Shown here: in pieces, positions 1-12,034 of the stretch | Numbering within the stretch: the stretch's first letter is position 1 | Layout: every line of letters starts with the position of its first letter | Assembly: GCF_000264905.1 (NCBI RefSeq) | Contig: NW_006763155.1 | Coordinates: forward strand, 147,871 to 211,870 | DNA length: 64,000 nucleotides | From: Stereum hirsutum FP-91666 SS1 | Taxonomy: Eukaryota > Basidiomycota > Agaricomycetes > Russulales > Stereaceae | Direction of reading: 5' to 3' | The notes under the pieces: generated by a model | The model's database searches: none | Seen by the model: only the letters and a program-made list of their open reading frames with translations | What the model was told of the DNA's origin: nothing | Position numbers and translations under genes: made by a program

Positions 1-2609
1 TTTGAATCAACAGGAGTTTCAAACGCGCTTGTAGGTTCGTCTTCTGTGAGCGAGGATTCGCACATGAAAATATTGCCACCGAGTATGACCGGAGACCAAA
101 TACACTTACCAACACTTGAGTCTCTGCCAAATGTGCGCAATTCTTTTACTGCTTGGCAGAATAGTATTGTGTTCAACCTGAGATTGACATCAAATACTGG
201 TGATTCATTACTTTGGCAAATGACCTACACCCTTGTCCAGGGAGTTATCATGGCTCTTCCATTGCCGATCCAGGAGTTTGTATTGACCTTCAACAACATG
301 AAAGGCTACACCTGAAAGTCAAATCGGGCGAGAAATAGCTTACGTGGTGGGCAATCTACGATGATGGCAGTTATAAGTGACTATGCTGATGGTATCTGAC
401 CAACAGTGATCGTACCACGACAGTGATTAAATCCAGCACGGTGAGGCAAACCAATGCACTATATGAACGTTTAGTTGGACTAATGTATGTTTCAGTTGCA
501 AATGTGCTTACAGGTAACCTTTGAGTGCTATTGAGCAAAAGATAGTCAGAGTGTTAACTCCACGTATTAAGTGTTCGCCCTACCGTCATACAGTAAAAAC
601 TCAGCAATGGACAGTGGTCCGAAATTTCGCATCTCTCGTACATGGCGCCAGGTGCGGAAGTATATGCAGAGAAACATGGTACTTTCTAGAGCCAGTGTGG
701 TGATAATATCCATTAGACGCACTATAACGGTAAGCTTAGTTATATTATGTGTCATACGTAGGAACCAGCATACATCTGTTGATTTATCGCTAAATAGTGT
801 TTCACTGGCAAACCCTGCGTCAAATTGACTTACTTGAAGTAAACTGTTGTTGTAAAGGGTACAGTATCATTGCAGCCAAGATACTGATAAACTGAAACTA
901 GCTGGTGAGCATAACTATACTGTTGCACTCAGAAATACAAGTAAGAAACATCTCATCGGATCTGAACTATGCGAAACTCACCGATCCAACCCCTATGGTA
1001 GTGATAATTGACAAAATGAATATTGGTGGGGCAATCCATATGTGCCAATTCGTTATAGCATACAGGCGAAGGCACATGCCACCTTTGAAAAGATCATCTG
1101 AGAGTGGACTGCCGGAGAACATTTGGCCACTCACCACTGATACCAATAGTGCGAATGATGAGGGGCGCAATGAGAAATCGAGTGGCCACAATACAGCTAA
1201 TGGTTAATATGCTGGTACGTAAGTATTAAACACCAAAACAGAGCAGGATATCGAACGAACCCCTTTATGCATGCTTTGTTAGTCACGTTGATTGCTTCTT
1301 CATAGTATGAAGACATGCCTTGGTGTTCACGTCATAAGTAGAAAGAAATACGGTCACAAAAGCTTCAATCAGACTTCCGTAACGCGCCATGTAGAATAGA
1401 CATTTCGGAAGAGTGATGTGACCGGATAGAATAAATAGCTCTGTCTCCTCAAAGAAACACAAGATTGTGTCCCAGAGAAGTAGCGCTATAACCCCGGATC
1501 ATCAAGAATTATTCAGGTTGGCAAGTGTGAGCGACTGAACGTACCAAACGATGCGACTATGCAGAGATTCGAGGCACTAGGAATGATGTTCAGAAGCAAA
1601 TTCATTCAATAACGTATCAAGCTCTTACACCGTGGATGCATCTTGGTTTGTCAGAAACGACATCTTTGCAATATGAAAATGGGGATTCCGAAGTACAGTA
1701 GGGTGGGTATTTATACCATACTGCCTGTTCCAAAGAATGTTCTCTTCTGGCAGTGCACTGATGAAGACAACAACACGTGGTACACAGCCCATAGCTATTA
1801 CTAGTGGATCGCACTGCAGTATATGAGCATGGTTGGAATATAAATATATACATCCCGCTTAATGGATCACCGTTGCAGCAAAAGAAACTGTGATAGAAGG
1901 CTTCCGCATGCTCTCATTTGAGGCATAGTAAGGATAGGGTACCAGAGCCAAGATATATGAATGGATCCTGGAAATCTGGAGCTGGCGCTCGTTGGTCTGT
2001 CCTATACATCGTGAGAGAGATTGCTGCCACGCCCCTGTGAAGTGTTCGACCATAAATGTCGCGGACATACGATGACGCTTCTGAAAATCTCACGATATCG
2101 ATGCGCCATTTATCAAGTGCAAATCAACGTCTATCAACGTGCGCTGGAGAGAAGATGGTGTCCGCATGCGTATAGAATTGTCAGTAGAAATCATGGAAGA
2201 GGCTATGCGGGATGCTGAGGCGATGCAATTGAAAGTTTCGGGTATCAACAAGCTATGTAAGGCGCCAACCAAACACGTATAGCTCGCCGCATGCGAGGAA
2301 AAATCCAGTTATATCTACACCATACCATACAACGGAGTCATTCTCATTTCTTATTGTTACTGGGGCTGGGAGATACCATAAAGGCTTCGTAATGAAAGTT
2401 GTAAGTGGGAAAGGTGGGCGCTATGCTGCGATCGTGGGAGCGGGTACAATTTTAGCACATGACACAAATGGGGCTTTGAGTTGATGCATTGCAGTCGGCG
2501 CTTCGCCTTGACGCAATGAAAAACACGATCGAATGTAAGGCGGAATGCGTGTGAATCTGGCGATATACTGGGGAGATGAGACACATTCGACAATGACAGA
2601 AAGATGTGG

Positions 2610-2925
2610 GGGAGTACGGTAGGCGGGACGACCGCAGTTCGATTTGAGTTGACGCGTCGAGCTTTCGCGGTGGCGCCACCCTAACCCTGCATCCGGCTTG
2701 GTCCGGGCTCACTTCACTGGGCTGTTACAGCGTATCTCTGACAGGTAGCGGCTTCATGAGCTCCATGACAGATCGGGCTGTAGATACTGAGTGTAATTTA
2801 AATAAAAAGGGAGCCCCTGGAGCATCTTAAGCATTTAATATGATTTTCTGGAAGTGGCAGGCAACGTGGGAAGCTCAGCCGGGCAAGGCCAAGGGTGGCT
2901 TGCCCAGCCACAGTTGGTGCATCTT
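2610..2925 (-). repeat. Left arm of a diverged inverted repeat (partner 8265-8592)
   Basis: Read on the minus strand, 2613-2711 matches 8490-8592 on the plus strand closely, sharing GAGCCCGGACCAAGCCGGATG and CTCGACGCGTCAACTCAAAT-type segments. A second matching block lies at about 2850-2920 against 8290-8360 and includes GGCAAGCCACCCTCGGCCT-like sequence. The arms are separated by about 5.3 kb. Similarity falls away outside these blocks. Confidence 0.6.
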
Positions 2926-3042
2926 GAGCTACAAATTGTTGACAGCCTCGATGGGCAGCATCACACATGCCATGTAAGTATTAGTAATTCCATCAGCTGC
3001 TCAGCTTGATTTTGAGCAAGATAGCACAGTATTTCTCTCTGT

Positions 3043-3070
3043 GTACTGTACTTTTTCAACCAAAGGTCCA
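3043..3070 (+). repeat. Copy 1 of a terminal-repeat-like motif
   Basis: The segment GTACTGTACTTTTTCAACC and the following AAGGTCC resemble the ends described at 6803-6832 and 7681-7712. This copy is more diverged and I found no partner in opposite orientation nearby. Confidence 0.4.
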
Positions 3071-6000
3071 TCATGATCAAAAATGTACGTCACCCATCAG
3101 TTTCGCCTGGGTCACGGTTCAGAAACTGTAGGAAACCGTGTGTGAGCGAGATGGGACCCATAAATGGTTCAGTCAAATGGATGTGTCACGTACGGAGAGA
3201 ACAGCCAACCCATTATGACCACTGTGATCGTGAGCGGAAGCGGTGCCACTGGCTTGAAAAGCTCGAGTCTTCAATACCAAAGCAGAACCGGTAATGAAGG
3301 AACGGAAGTAAAATCAGTGAGAGACTAGATAACACATTGAGTACGACCTTACCACGGCGGACTAACCATAAGAGTCTGTATAAGAGCAAGTGTTGTCAGG
3401 TTTATGCCGGGAGTAGCTCAGCGAGAGTTCGTAATTAGGGGGGTTGCACCGCAAGGAGAGAAATGACAGTCAAAAGTAGGTGAGAAGTGCACCTCTGCAG
3501 GGAGAGAAAGTGGTGTGTGCGATACGAAACACCCTCCGAGTGTCGTTGACTGCTTATCATAACAGAACAGTTTGAAGGATACGGGTGAAGGTACATATGA
3601 GGGAAGAACACGCACGACAATGCAATGCACTATTACCTCCTCTGCGGCACAAGGCTAAACATAGAGGGCACTTGCATTACCCTACCTTCTATACTCAGTC
3701 AGGGTCTTGCCTGATGGTATGTTGAGGCGTCAGATGAATGTGTACTGTACCATTTAGAACACTTCGCAGGTAACGTGTAACGCGAGCCCTCCGGCGTGGC
3801 GATCTGGGCACCGTGTAATGGTAACATTCCCATTTTGGAGCTTATAAAAGCATATTTCAATATTTGGGCGCTGGTGTGCCCAATATGGCAGGTCACTTAC
3901 CTGATAAGGTAGTCTGGCATAACGAAAAGGTGAAACTTTCTGTAACGGTAACATGGGGGTGGCGAACCGATCAAAATGGTACAGTAATAGAAGGATAGCT
4001 GAGCGTAAAGAGGAGGGAGGGCAGTGAGTCAGTACAAAGAAGGGCGAGAGGTAGAAGGTGGTGATAGGAAGACAAGTCACGTTGACAGTGGAGATGCATG
4101 TAAGTAATGGTGAGACACCTAATTCGAGGGTGGTCTCAAAAATACCGGAAAAACCTGTGAATGGTCTCGAAAACATCAGTAAATCATATAAATAGGCCTT
4201 GCATGGCTATGCCGTCAAGGTAGTCTGCCTAGTACTCTCCACTGGTGGTACACATGTCTACTGGCCGACCGGAGGTGTCCGACAAGGGAGAGTACAAGAC
4301 AGAACGAAGCCCTCGTGCAAGTAGTCTCGCGCACGGAAGAAACACAGTGACCAAACACCACAATGAAAAGAAAAAGAGGAGAGATTATTGGTGTTAATGC
4401 TGATGATGATTCAAGATAAGGTTCGGAAGACTATATACATGGGTTTCAAGCTCAGATCGAACTCAGACATACGTAAATGGTAAGTATGAACCATGTAAGT
4501 AAAGACTAGGCATTCCTTCCTTATCCTGAATATACAGTCCAGAAATGTGGTGTTACAAACGGTTTAGATGTGGGAAATCAACAGCAGGTGATGCATGGCG
4601 GGTTGGGTCAGTGGCACGTCTCGTTCAACCATTCAACACTTAGGTCTTCTCATTTTGATGCTTGTCGTATCCTGAAGTGATAGATTATACATTCAAATTG
4701 TAACTTACCTTCGCGGTCCTCTTTCATTCTGTACAGCTCACCACACGCACGAGGACAGGATGCCTCCTGGCCTGAAGCTGTTTGTTCCTAAAGAGCCTCA
4801 GCAGCGACATCTCAGTGACTCAGTCCACTTTGAAGTACGACGTGCGTACATGAGCACTGATCAGTGATACTGGAGAGTATGAGATGGATGTTCTGGTTAG
4901 GGTCAGTATGCCCTCCCTGGTGAGCAGCTTTCCACTTTGTTTACTTGGGTGGTTCGTGCCATCATCAGTGAAGCTGATAGTCTCTTGGAGAGCTAGCTGA
5001 AGCTTGGAGGAGCTTGCTAGCACTTGCAAGGCTCTCCAAGGGGCTCAAGGGGCTGTCAGCTTCGCTGATGACCCCTCCATCGCCCTGAAGCTGCATGAAC
5101 AATCTCAAATTCAATGTTCTTGCTGAGTGTCCATGCAGCTTGTACTACCATTAGTATTATTATGGCTGTCATCATCACATTTTACCATGCTCTTGATCAA
5201 GACTTTTTCTTTTTATTATTGTGCCCTCTTTACCTCAGCACAATCTCAACGGACAACAACTCTGGTTGTCACAACCGCCACATGCACCATTGGCCTGCTC
5301 ACCCGAGCTTCTACGCTGCCCCAATATCTTTGGGGACTTATCATCAACCTACGAGCATGCCGGTCATCAACAAATGATGTTGCCAATGACAAGGGTGCTC
5401 TGGGACTCGAAGTGGCAAGTGAGCATGTAGTCTTATGGCTATGCGCTCTTGTCTTGTTTTCTGGGGTCATCAGGCCTATACCCTTTCTTGGTATACCTAA
5501 AGCTGCATCTCATACACCCTCTCATACCGTTGCACACTCCTTACCGGTAAATCTTCCATCAACCATCACTGTGCTCACATCCATCATGTCTATGGCAATA
5601 GTGCCCATGAGCTCAACAACCACATTCAATCCCTCCAGTTGACCACATATGTATGATGTCTCAAGGAACGCTCTGCACGTACATAAGAATTGATTGAATG
5701 AATATATCTGATTACAGTCAAGGTCCGAGTGTGGTGAAGACTCGAGCATATGATGCCACGTAAAGTCGTGACTAGTATAGCACAGTATGGTGTCAGTCGT
5801 GATATGCCAGCCACGTATGTCAGACCCAGCCACAAGTTTTGAGGATTGCTGATGTGTGGGGCACATCAGTTTTAAATACGAGTCATGTATGCAAGAAATA
5901 CGGTGGTCTGTCTAATCAGGGGGTCCTGGAATGTTTGGGGTGTGTAAGTTAGCAGAGTCAAATGTGAAAGCAAGCGGGTTTTTAGATAAAAAGTCCTTGA

Positions 6001-6802
6001 GTAAAGTAATGGGTTGTAGAGAAGAGGTGATGAAGGTGACAAAGCATACAAAACAGAACTTTCATAATGCCCTCACCCAAGGAGTGTAACACCAAGAATA
6101 GTGTACCTGCCAAAGGGAACAGTGCCTGTCAACACTCTTGAACTTTTCACCCTCTTCCCATTGTGCAGTTCAGCAACGATCATGTTGAGTATGCATGGGG
6201 CTAGATTTGCACTATGCACATCTTACCTGTGCTTTAGTGAGCTGCTGTTGAGGCAATGCGAGTGAACTGGATAGTTCATTATATTTCTACGCTACATACA
6301 AGGTCCTTATATACATGTAGCGACATAGGTGAGAATATTATACTAAATTAGTTTGTTGCACAGACTTACTATGCATCGAGTTGTATCATGTCATATAGTG
6401 CAGTCATATGCACTCATTGCGTGAGACTGACGTTCTCATGGGTGAGAACACCCATGCATCATATGTGAACGTCTGAGCACAAGGCCCGAGTTCAACAGAT
6501 CACTTCTTTTGTCAAAGGTGATCTCCACTAGTGTTCACCAATGCTCAACTTTGGCCATGCCAGAATTGAGACGGGAAGAGTGGCTTTGCATGCGGACTTG
6601 GTATGGTTAAGGATCATGTACCCGTTTACAAGAGTAAAGGTACTGAGACACCCGTTCGAGGGATCTCAAACCGGTAGCGGATCGCGAGAGGAATCAAAGA
6701 AAAGATACGACGAGAGTAAGCTCGAGCGAGCGGACACTCACCCCTCGAGGGTGCCTCTGAGGAGGTGAGCGTACGGGAGAGAGACGAAGACGTGAGACGA
6801 CG

Positions 6803-7712
6803 TGTACTGTAGTTTTTCGACCGTAGGTTCGTGGAAAGATTATGTCAGACGTGACCTTCGCCAGACCACGGTTCGCTTGGGTGGGCCATGCTAAGGTAGC
6901 CTGGTCCTAAACCTAAGGCGTCACCTATAGCCAAACCCTAACCAAACCCAAACCAAGCCTAACCCTGTAGCTGAGGGTGTCGGCGTACAAATGTGAATAC
7001 TAGGAGCGCTTGTCCTAGGGGCACTAGCCCAGAGAGAATGTGGGTGAACTGAGACCGTGGGCTTGGGGCTGGATACACCAGGACACAAGGTCACACTGAG
7101 TATGGCGAGAAGCAAAGGAGATCGAGTTAGGGAACTATTCTATGATACAGGTGGTTCTTATATACATCCTGAGCTAACCCTTTAGGGCACACCCTCACTT
7201 GTACACTACGAGTGAACACTACAGGAATCCTTCATGGATATCCAGTGGGTCCAGCAATGGGCACAATGGGTACAAACCGCTGAGTCAACATGCACAAGAC
7301 TGTTCTAGAACGTTCCAGACCTGATCACATGTCCCTACATCACGACCACAAGGTCACATGCCATCACGTGCCTGTCACATGACTGGTCACGTGCCTATCC
7401 CTCTATCCATCCCACATCTCCATCGTCGAAGTGGCACCTGGGGCCACAATGCCTGCAAGGCGCGTACACTCCTTAGAAACGCCGAGAAATAAAGAGTTAG
7501 GTTTAGCCCGAAGGCCGTTTCAGGCCACGCGTGACGAACCAAGGAAATTGTTCGCGGTACGACCCAAAAATCGATTTTTGGGCGATTTCTGTGCAAATCG
7601 GTCACGATTTACTGTTCACCGGCCCACGTATATGCGTGACCATCGGGTCAAAAATGTTCGCCGGCGTACCCTGCGTGATGCGTGACAAACCTATGGTCGA
7701 AAAACTACAGTA
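6803..7712. mobile_element. Putative ~0.9-kb non-autonomous element with terminal inverted repeats
   Basis: The left end (6803-6832) reads TGTACTGTAGTTTTTCGACC followed by GTAGGTTCGT. The right end (7681-7712) is its reverse complement with a few differences (CCTATGGTCGAAAAACTACA then GTA). The ends lie about 910 bp apart in inverted orientation. The interior has no transposase-like frame, which suits a MITE-like or deleted DNA transposon. A target-site duplication was not established. The interior includes a telomere-like tract, so two nested events are possible. Confidence 0.5.
6905..6967 (+). repeat. Degenerate telomere-like CCCTAA tract
   Basis: Short runs of CCTAAACC, CAAACCCTAACC, AAACCCAAACC and GCCTAACCC lie within about 60 bp. 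They resemble the C-strand of TTAGGG telomeric DNA but the units are irregular. It could be an interstitial telomeric remnant or a chance A/C-rich tract. Confidence 0.3.
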
Positions 7713-8264
7713 AGACGCTGGCGCGTCCGAACACGTGGGAAGTTGTGGGTCCGGATATCTTCAATATCCGACCCGACCGTGAGCGTTGAACGCGAGTTGC
7801 CAAGTGAGGTCGCGCGAGCAGTCTCGAGCGCGAACTCACGAAGCAGAAAAATCAAGGAAAAAGCAAGGAAAAAGTAAGATGATAGTAATTGCTGATTGTG
7901 TCGATAATGAGGCTCCCATGCGGAAGCCTCGTGAATATATACATGTATGAACAAGGTTCAAACTTAATATCTACAACTATATACCAGAGTTGACCCGAGA
8001 CAGCGGCCTGAGGATGTAGAGTGGCCCGAGGCGCCACGTGAACACTTACAAGCGCCGTTCGTGTGGCCCTCGACAAGAAATCAAGAAATAAAGGTAAGAA
8101 ATCAATACATGACCTTTATAGAGTGTTACAGGTACTCAGAAGAAGGTTACACTCTACAGCCTTCTCACACTGTACTTAATCTGCAGGTTCAGCTGAATTC
8201 TTTGAAAAGAGGCCAGGATAATTACCATAATCCCAACAAATATGCTGAAAAGCTAGTGGTGGGT

Positions 8265-8592
8265 GACTCAGAGTGCCACCACAGTAAGTACTTACACGGG
8301 CAAGCCACCCTCGGCCTTGCCTAGCTGAGCTTCCCACGCTGTCTACCTCTCCAGAAAATAGTAAGAAATGGCTTAAATATATCAGGGACTCCTTTTTGTG
8401 TATATCACACTCATTATGTACACCCTGACTCACCATGGAGCCCATGAAGCCTCTACCAGTCAGAGATACGCATACGGTGTGGCAACCCAGGGAAGTGAGC
8501 CCGGACCAAGCCGGATGCAGGGTGGCACCACCGCGAAAACTCGACGCGTCAACTCAAATCGAACCGCGGTCGTCCCGCCTACCGTAGGGGGA
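8265..8592 (+). repeat. Right arm of a diverged inverted repeat (partner 2610-2925)
   Basis: This is the plus-strand counterpart of 2610-2925. Matching blocks occur in the same order when the left arm is reverse complemented. It could be two independent insertions of one repeat family in opposite orientation, or the arms of a larger fold-back element. No transposase-like frame was recognised between the arms. Confidence 0.6.
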
Positions 8593-10054
8593 GGCTGGGA
8601 AAACATACAAGTCCGATGTGCACGGAAATCAACGCATTCCATAGTAGAACTCAGACAGAGATAGCTCTGCCAGTTTCGATCCCTGTGCATGCGCACGGTA
8701 AAAGGGAGCAGTGTGTCTTGCTGGTATTGTCCTACGAAACCTATACACGACATAGATTGTGCATATACGAGTTAATAGGTGCGATGTACTCCAGATAGGT
8801 GTTTAGAGGATGGATTCTCGTCCATATATCACCCGGGAACATAGCACTCTAATACACTTAGTGCCATATGGTCTACACCACTGCTCAAGATGTATGTGGA
8901 GAAGACCAATCCGTGTAGTTGTTTGCACTTTGTATTTTCGACCACAATGCAATCACATAAAACTGTGTACTAGATCAGACGCGTTGCCGCTGAACTCAGC
9001 ATTCGAAAGTGTGCCAAGTTCGATCATCAGATCGGCGAAAAACTGCATATCAGACTCCGAGTGCAGATAGACATGCAGATTTGGCTCGAAATTGTGTGAT
9101 GTACCCCGTCTAGGGAGTGCTGGGACGTTGTCGACCTCGACTCCAATTCTTCAGTACGATGAAGAGAGGACTGAACGGTTATGTGAAGGCTCCTTTGTGT
9201 GCGTACGGTAGACACTGAATGGCCATACCGTCGTTTGTGTACTTTGTGCGAGAACCCGTCAGAGTCATATCAGAAATTATATTGAGTTCGACGTGTATTG
9301 ACAGTGGTCCTAAGGCGAGTAAACGCACGCCGATACCGCGTCAACAACAACCAAAATAATAATGCTTGCTATGTCCAGGTGATAGCCAGAGTCAGCCCGA
9401 CATACGACTAAATGAAGCACCGATTGACGCGAAGAGAAGATCCAAGGATCAAAAGTCTGAAGTGCTTGGAAGTCAGCATACCTCCTTCTTCAGCAAAGAG
9501 CGGACACAATGATTAGAGACCATTGGCGCCCACGACATGATGATGGTACGGTTGACACTGAGACCAAAAAATACACGGAAGACAGCGATCGAGAGGATCA
9601 TGAATGAGCTCAATCTGCGACCAAGCGATACCGTATATGGAGTCCTAGAGAAATAACATTCGATGATCACTTTGTGACGTAAAAAGCATCTCACAGTATC
9701 AATCAAACGGTATGTGTGAAAGTCGGAAGTCGATTCTGTCCGCAGAGGGTGACTGATCCCAGCCCGAAGTGATGTGCCCTAATGATGTCGCCCGAATGCC
9801 AAAGCGAGGTTATGGCAGGGTTTCGTAGGGTTTTCCGAGTCTCGAAATGGGGAAGCCAGAAAATCTCCGATTTTTTTGGGGGTGCATAATGTGCAGATGG
9901 AGGGATTCGAGAGATTTGGAGGCGTTACGAAGATTCCAATCACTTATTCAACCCAGACCCGGAAACGAGCTAGCCAGACCCGAGCAAGCTTGAGCACCAT
10001 TGGAAGAGACAAGCAAATAAGTAAAGCATGATCTAGTCCATCTTTAAAAGTGAG

Positions 10055-10245
10055 ATATTTCTGACGTGTGGTTGCGAGATCGTTGTGGTTGTCGTCGTGG
10101 TGAAGATACTGTACTGACCGCAAACAAACTCCTGCGTCGGATTATTACGGGTCCGGATCGGATTCTCCGAATGCTCCCGAACGGACGCCACAACAATTTC
10201 TTTGTCGCCACAGTCGCTTTGCCACATTGCCTCGTCCTCATCTTT
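10055..10245 (-). promoter_or_regulatory. LOR-associated upstream module, copy A
   Basis: On the minus strand this stretch reads GGCAATGTGGCAAAGCGACT then GTGGCGACAAAGAAATT, then TCCGATCCGGACC, then a CACGACGACAACCACAACG tract. The same order recurs at 24.7, 30.6, 31.85, 41.1, 56.15 and 62.5 kb. It lies just upstream of the LOR remnant on the plus strand and points away from it, as the other copies do. Promoter function is inferred from position only. Confidence 0.5.
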
Positions 10246-10379
10246 CTTCTTTGATTCCCCCCTTTCACCCACATCTATGTGCCGAAACGGTATACATATC
10301 GTAGCAAAACGTTATGGACCCTCAGGCCTCAAGACGTTGCACCTCGGCCAAAGCTGGCTGTGGCCGGAACTGAATATTT

Positions 10380-10735
10380 ACTGAATGCAGAGTTCGAGAG
10401 AAACGATCACTCGCTCTTCACCATTCGCATCAACACCCTCGCGCTCCACAAGACGCTGCTCATCGAAGTGATGGATCCATGGATGGGGCGGATATGTGTG
10501 CGGTGAAGAATCAATTCTCGAGTGCGTTGATCTTCCTTCCTTCGCCTTTACTCTTTCTCTTCGCTTTTCATCCATCCCTAAATATGCTCTCCCATCTTAT
10601 TCCTCGCCCTCTCGGCCTTCCTATACGCCTCCCACACAGCCGGCGCCTCACGTATGATCGCCTCCTTCCACAAACCCTCTCCGCTGACGTTTTCTCCTCT
10701 TCATACAGCTCAGGGTATTTCCTCGAACGGTGCGT
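10380..10735 (+). pseudogene. LOR (LURP-one-related) copy A, broken
   Basis: LOR proteins are small tubby-C-like beta-barrel proteins; the plant founder LURP1 is tied to pathogen response, while fungal roles are largely unknown. The first exon piece carries SLFTIRINTLALHKTLLIE, aligning with FTARNKVVAFHNTQLID of the copy at 55 kb, and ends in VKNQFS before a GTGCGT donor at 10522, the same junction as in other copies. A second piece from 10640 reads GASRMIASFHKPSP, matching GSFRMIGFFDNPAS. The frame slips near 10470-10485, at a small TGGATCCATGGATGG duplication, and the conserved N-terminal exon was not found. I call it a pseudogene. Confidence 0.6.
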
Positions 10736-12034
10736 TCTTTATCATGTGCCCCCTTTCTTTTCAATACTACTTATCCTTCCCTCCCTCTTGCACTCTAGAT
10801 CACACTCTCTCATCCTCGAACTTACATCCCTCCCTCTACCCACCCTCAATCGCTAGGCTACACTGATCAGCGATAGAGGCACAGAACGCATCGTGAGCCA
10901 GATCTAGAGGAAGGTAGTGAATCTCGGAGATGATTAGGAATAGTAGAATGTGCGTCCTTCAAAAAACCGCTTTTCGGGGTTTTTCCTTTTCTCTGGCTTC
11001 GTTGTTTCCTTGGAGGTTGAAGTGGTTGGCTTTGAGGCTAGTTTTGTGCTTTGTGTCGTTCCTCGTTCACGTTTCCTTCTTCTTGTTCGTGTGTGCTGTG
11101 GATTCACACCGCATCGTCACGGAACAGGCTCGAAGTGCGTTGTCCTCGATGGATGCCATGCATACATGCATGTTTTGGCAGGGATGGGTCAGGGCTGCGT
11201 CTGATACTAGCTAGGCTTCCGTGCGGCTCTGCTCAGGAAATTATGAGCTAGGCAGCGTGTTCGTAGTACTAGCCAAGCGGCGTGCACCACTTTGGTGGTG
11301 TTGATTACTACCAGACAAGTGTGAAGTTGGCCGTGACGGGCATAGTGCCGTGTGGGCTGGCATGGCGCGATGTGTTGCATCCTTTTATGTCAAATTCTCG
11401 AGCATTTTGTGAATGTGATGTTACCCTGACACTAATTTACTTTCCTTCTTTCTTAGCGCTGTTCTTCAGCCTCGTTCGTCGTCGGAACCAACTCCTACAC
11501 CGCTGTCCGCCTTCGCCTGCATTAATCCTCCGCCGCGGCCTTCCCATCACTTCGACTACCTTCTCCTTTCTTGCCTAACCCCCCCGTGCAAACGCCTCTG
11601 AAGAGGCCAATACCAGCTTCAATGCCCACGTCTGTATCCCCTCCGGCCATGTCGCCAACTACGACACGTCGGCCCATTAGCACGCGGTGAGTATCGCACT
11701 AGACGCCAACATATTTATCACGGATGTACTTTGTGTAGGCCTCGACGAGGTGTTCGACGAGTGGATCGACGGGGTCGACTTGATCTCGATAGAACGATAG
11801 TGACCATCCATTCGTCGATGAAACTTGTTTTGGGCCGACGATATCGAGATGAGTATCTTAGAGATTCGTTGGTGTCCTCACTCCTTCGTCCGGTCAGCCA
11901 TTATCAGACCTCCGAATATGATATTATTTCTCTTGTCTGTTTCTGTGTCCTTTATACGCCAGCACAACACACAAACCGACCCATACATCCCGTACATATA
12001 CTGTGTCTTCCTCAAGCAACACTGCAGTTTGTAT

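Larger units (their letters stand above)
1..10000. other. Gene-poor, repeat-rich region; no supportable gene
   Basis: I found no open frame here with recognisable domains or a convincing exon chain. Open stretches such as 46-315 (+) and 5127-5642 (+) have no family motif and no splice-connected continuation that I can see. The region instead contains diverged inverted repeats (2.6 kb against 8.3-8.6 kb), three copies of a terminal-repeat-like motif (3.04, 6.80 and 7.70 kb) and a short telomere-like tract near 6.9 kb, listed separately. I read it as degenerate transposon-derived sequence. Confidence 0.55.

Noticed and set aside
3410..3480. tRNA-like start GGGAGTAGCTCAGC
   Set aside because: The D-arm-like phrase is not followed by a pairing anticodon arm, a GTTCRANNC T-loop, or a 3' acceptor complement at the right distance.
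4960..5095. Short GC-rich palindromic-looking segment with repeated AGCTTGGAGG/CTCCAAGG
   Set aside because: The inverted matches are short and irregular, and no consistent hairpin or element ends could be defined.
5127..5642. 171-codon open frame
   Set aside because: Overlapping frames are equally open, and there is no motif, splice context or neighbour gene. It lies in the repeat-rich region.
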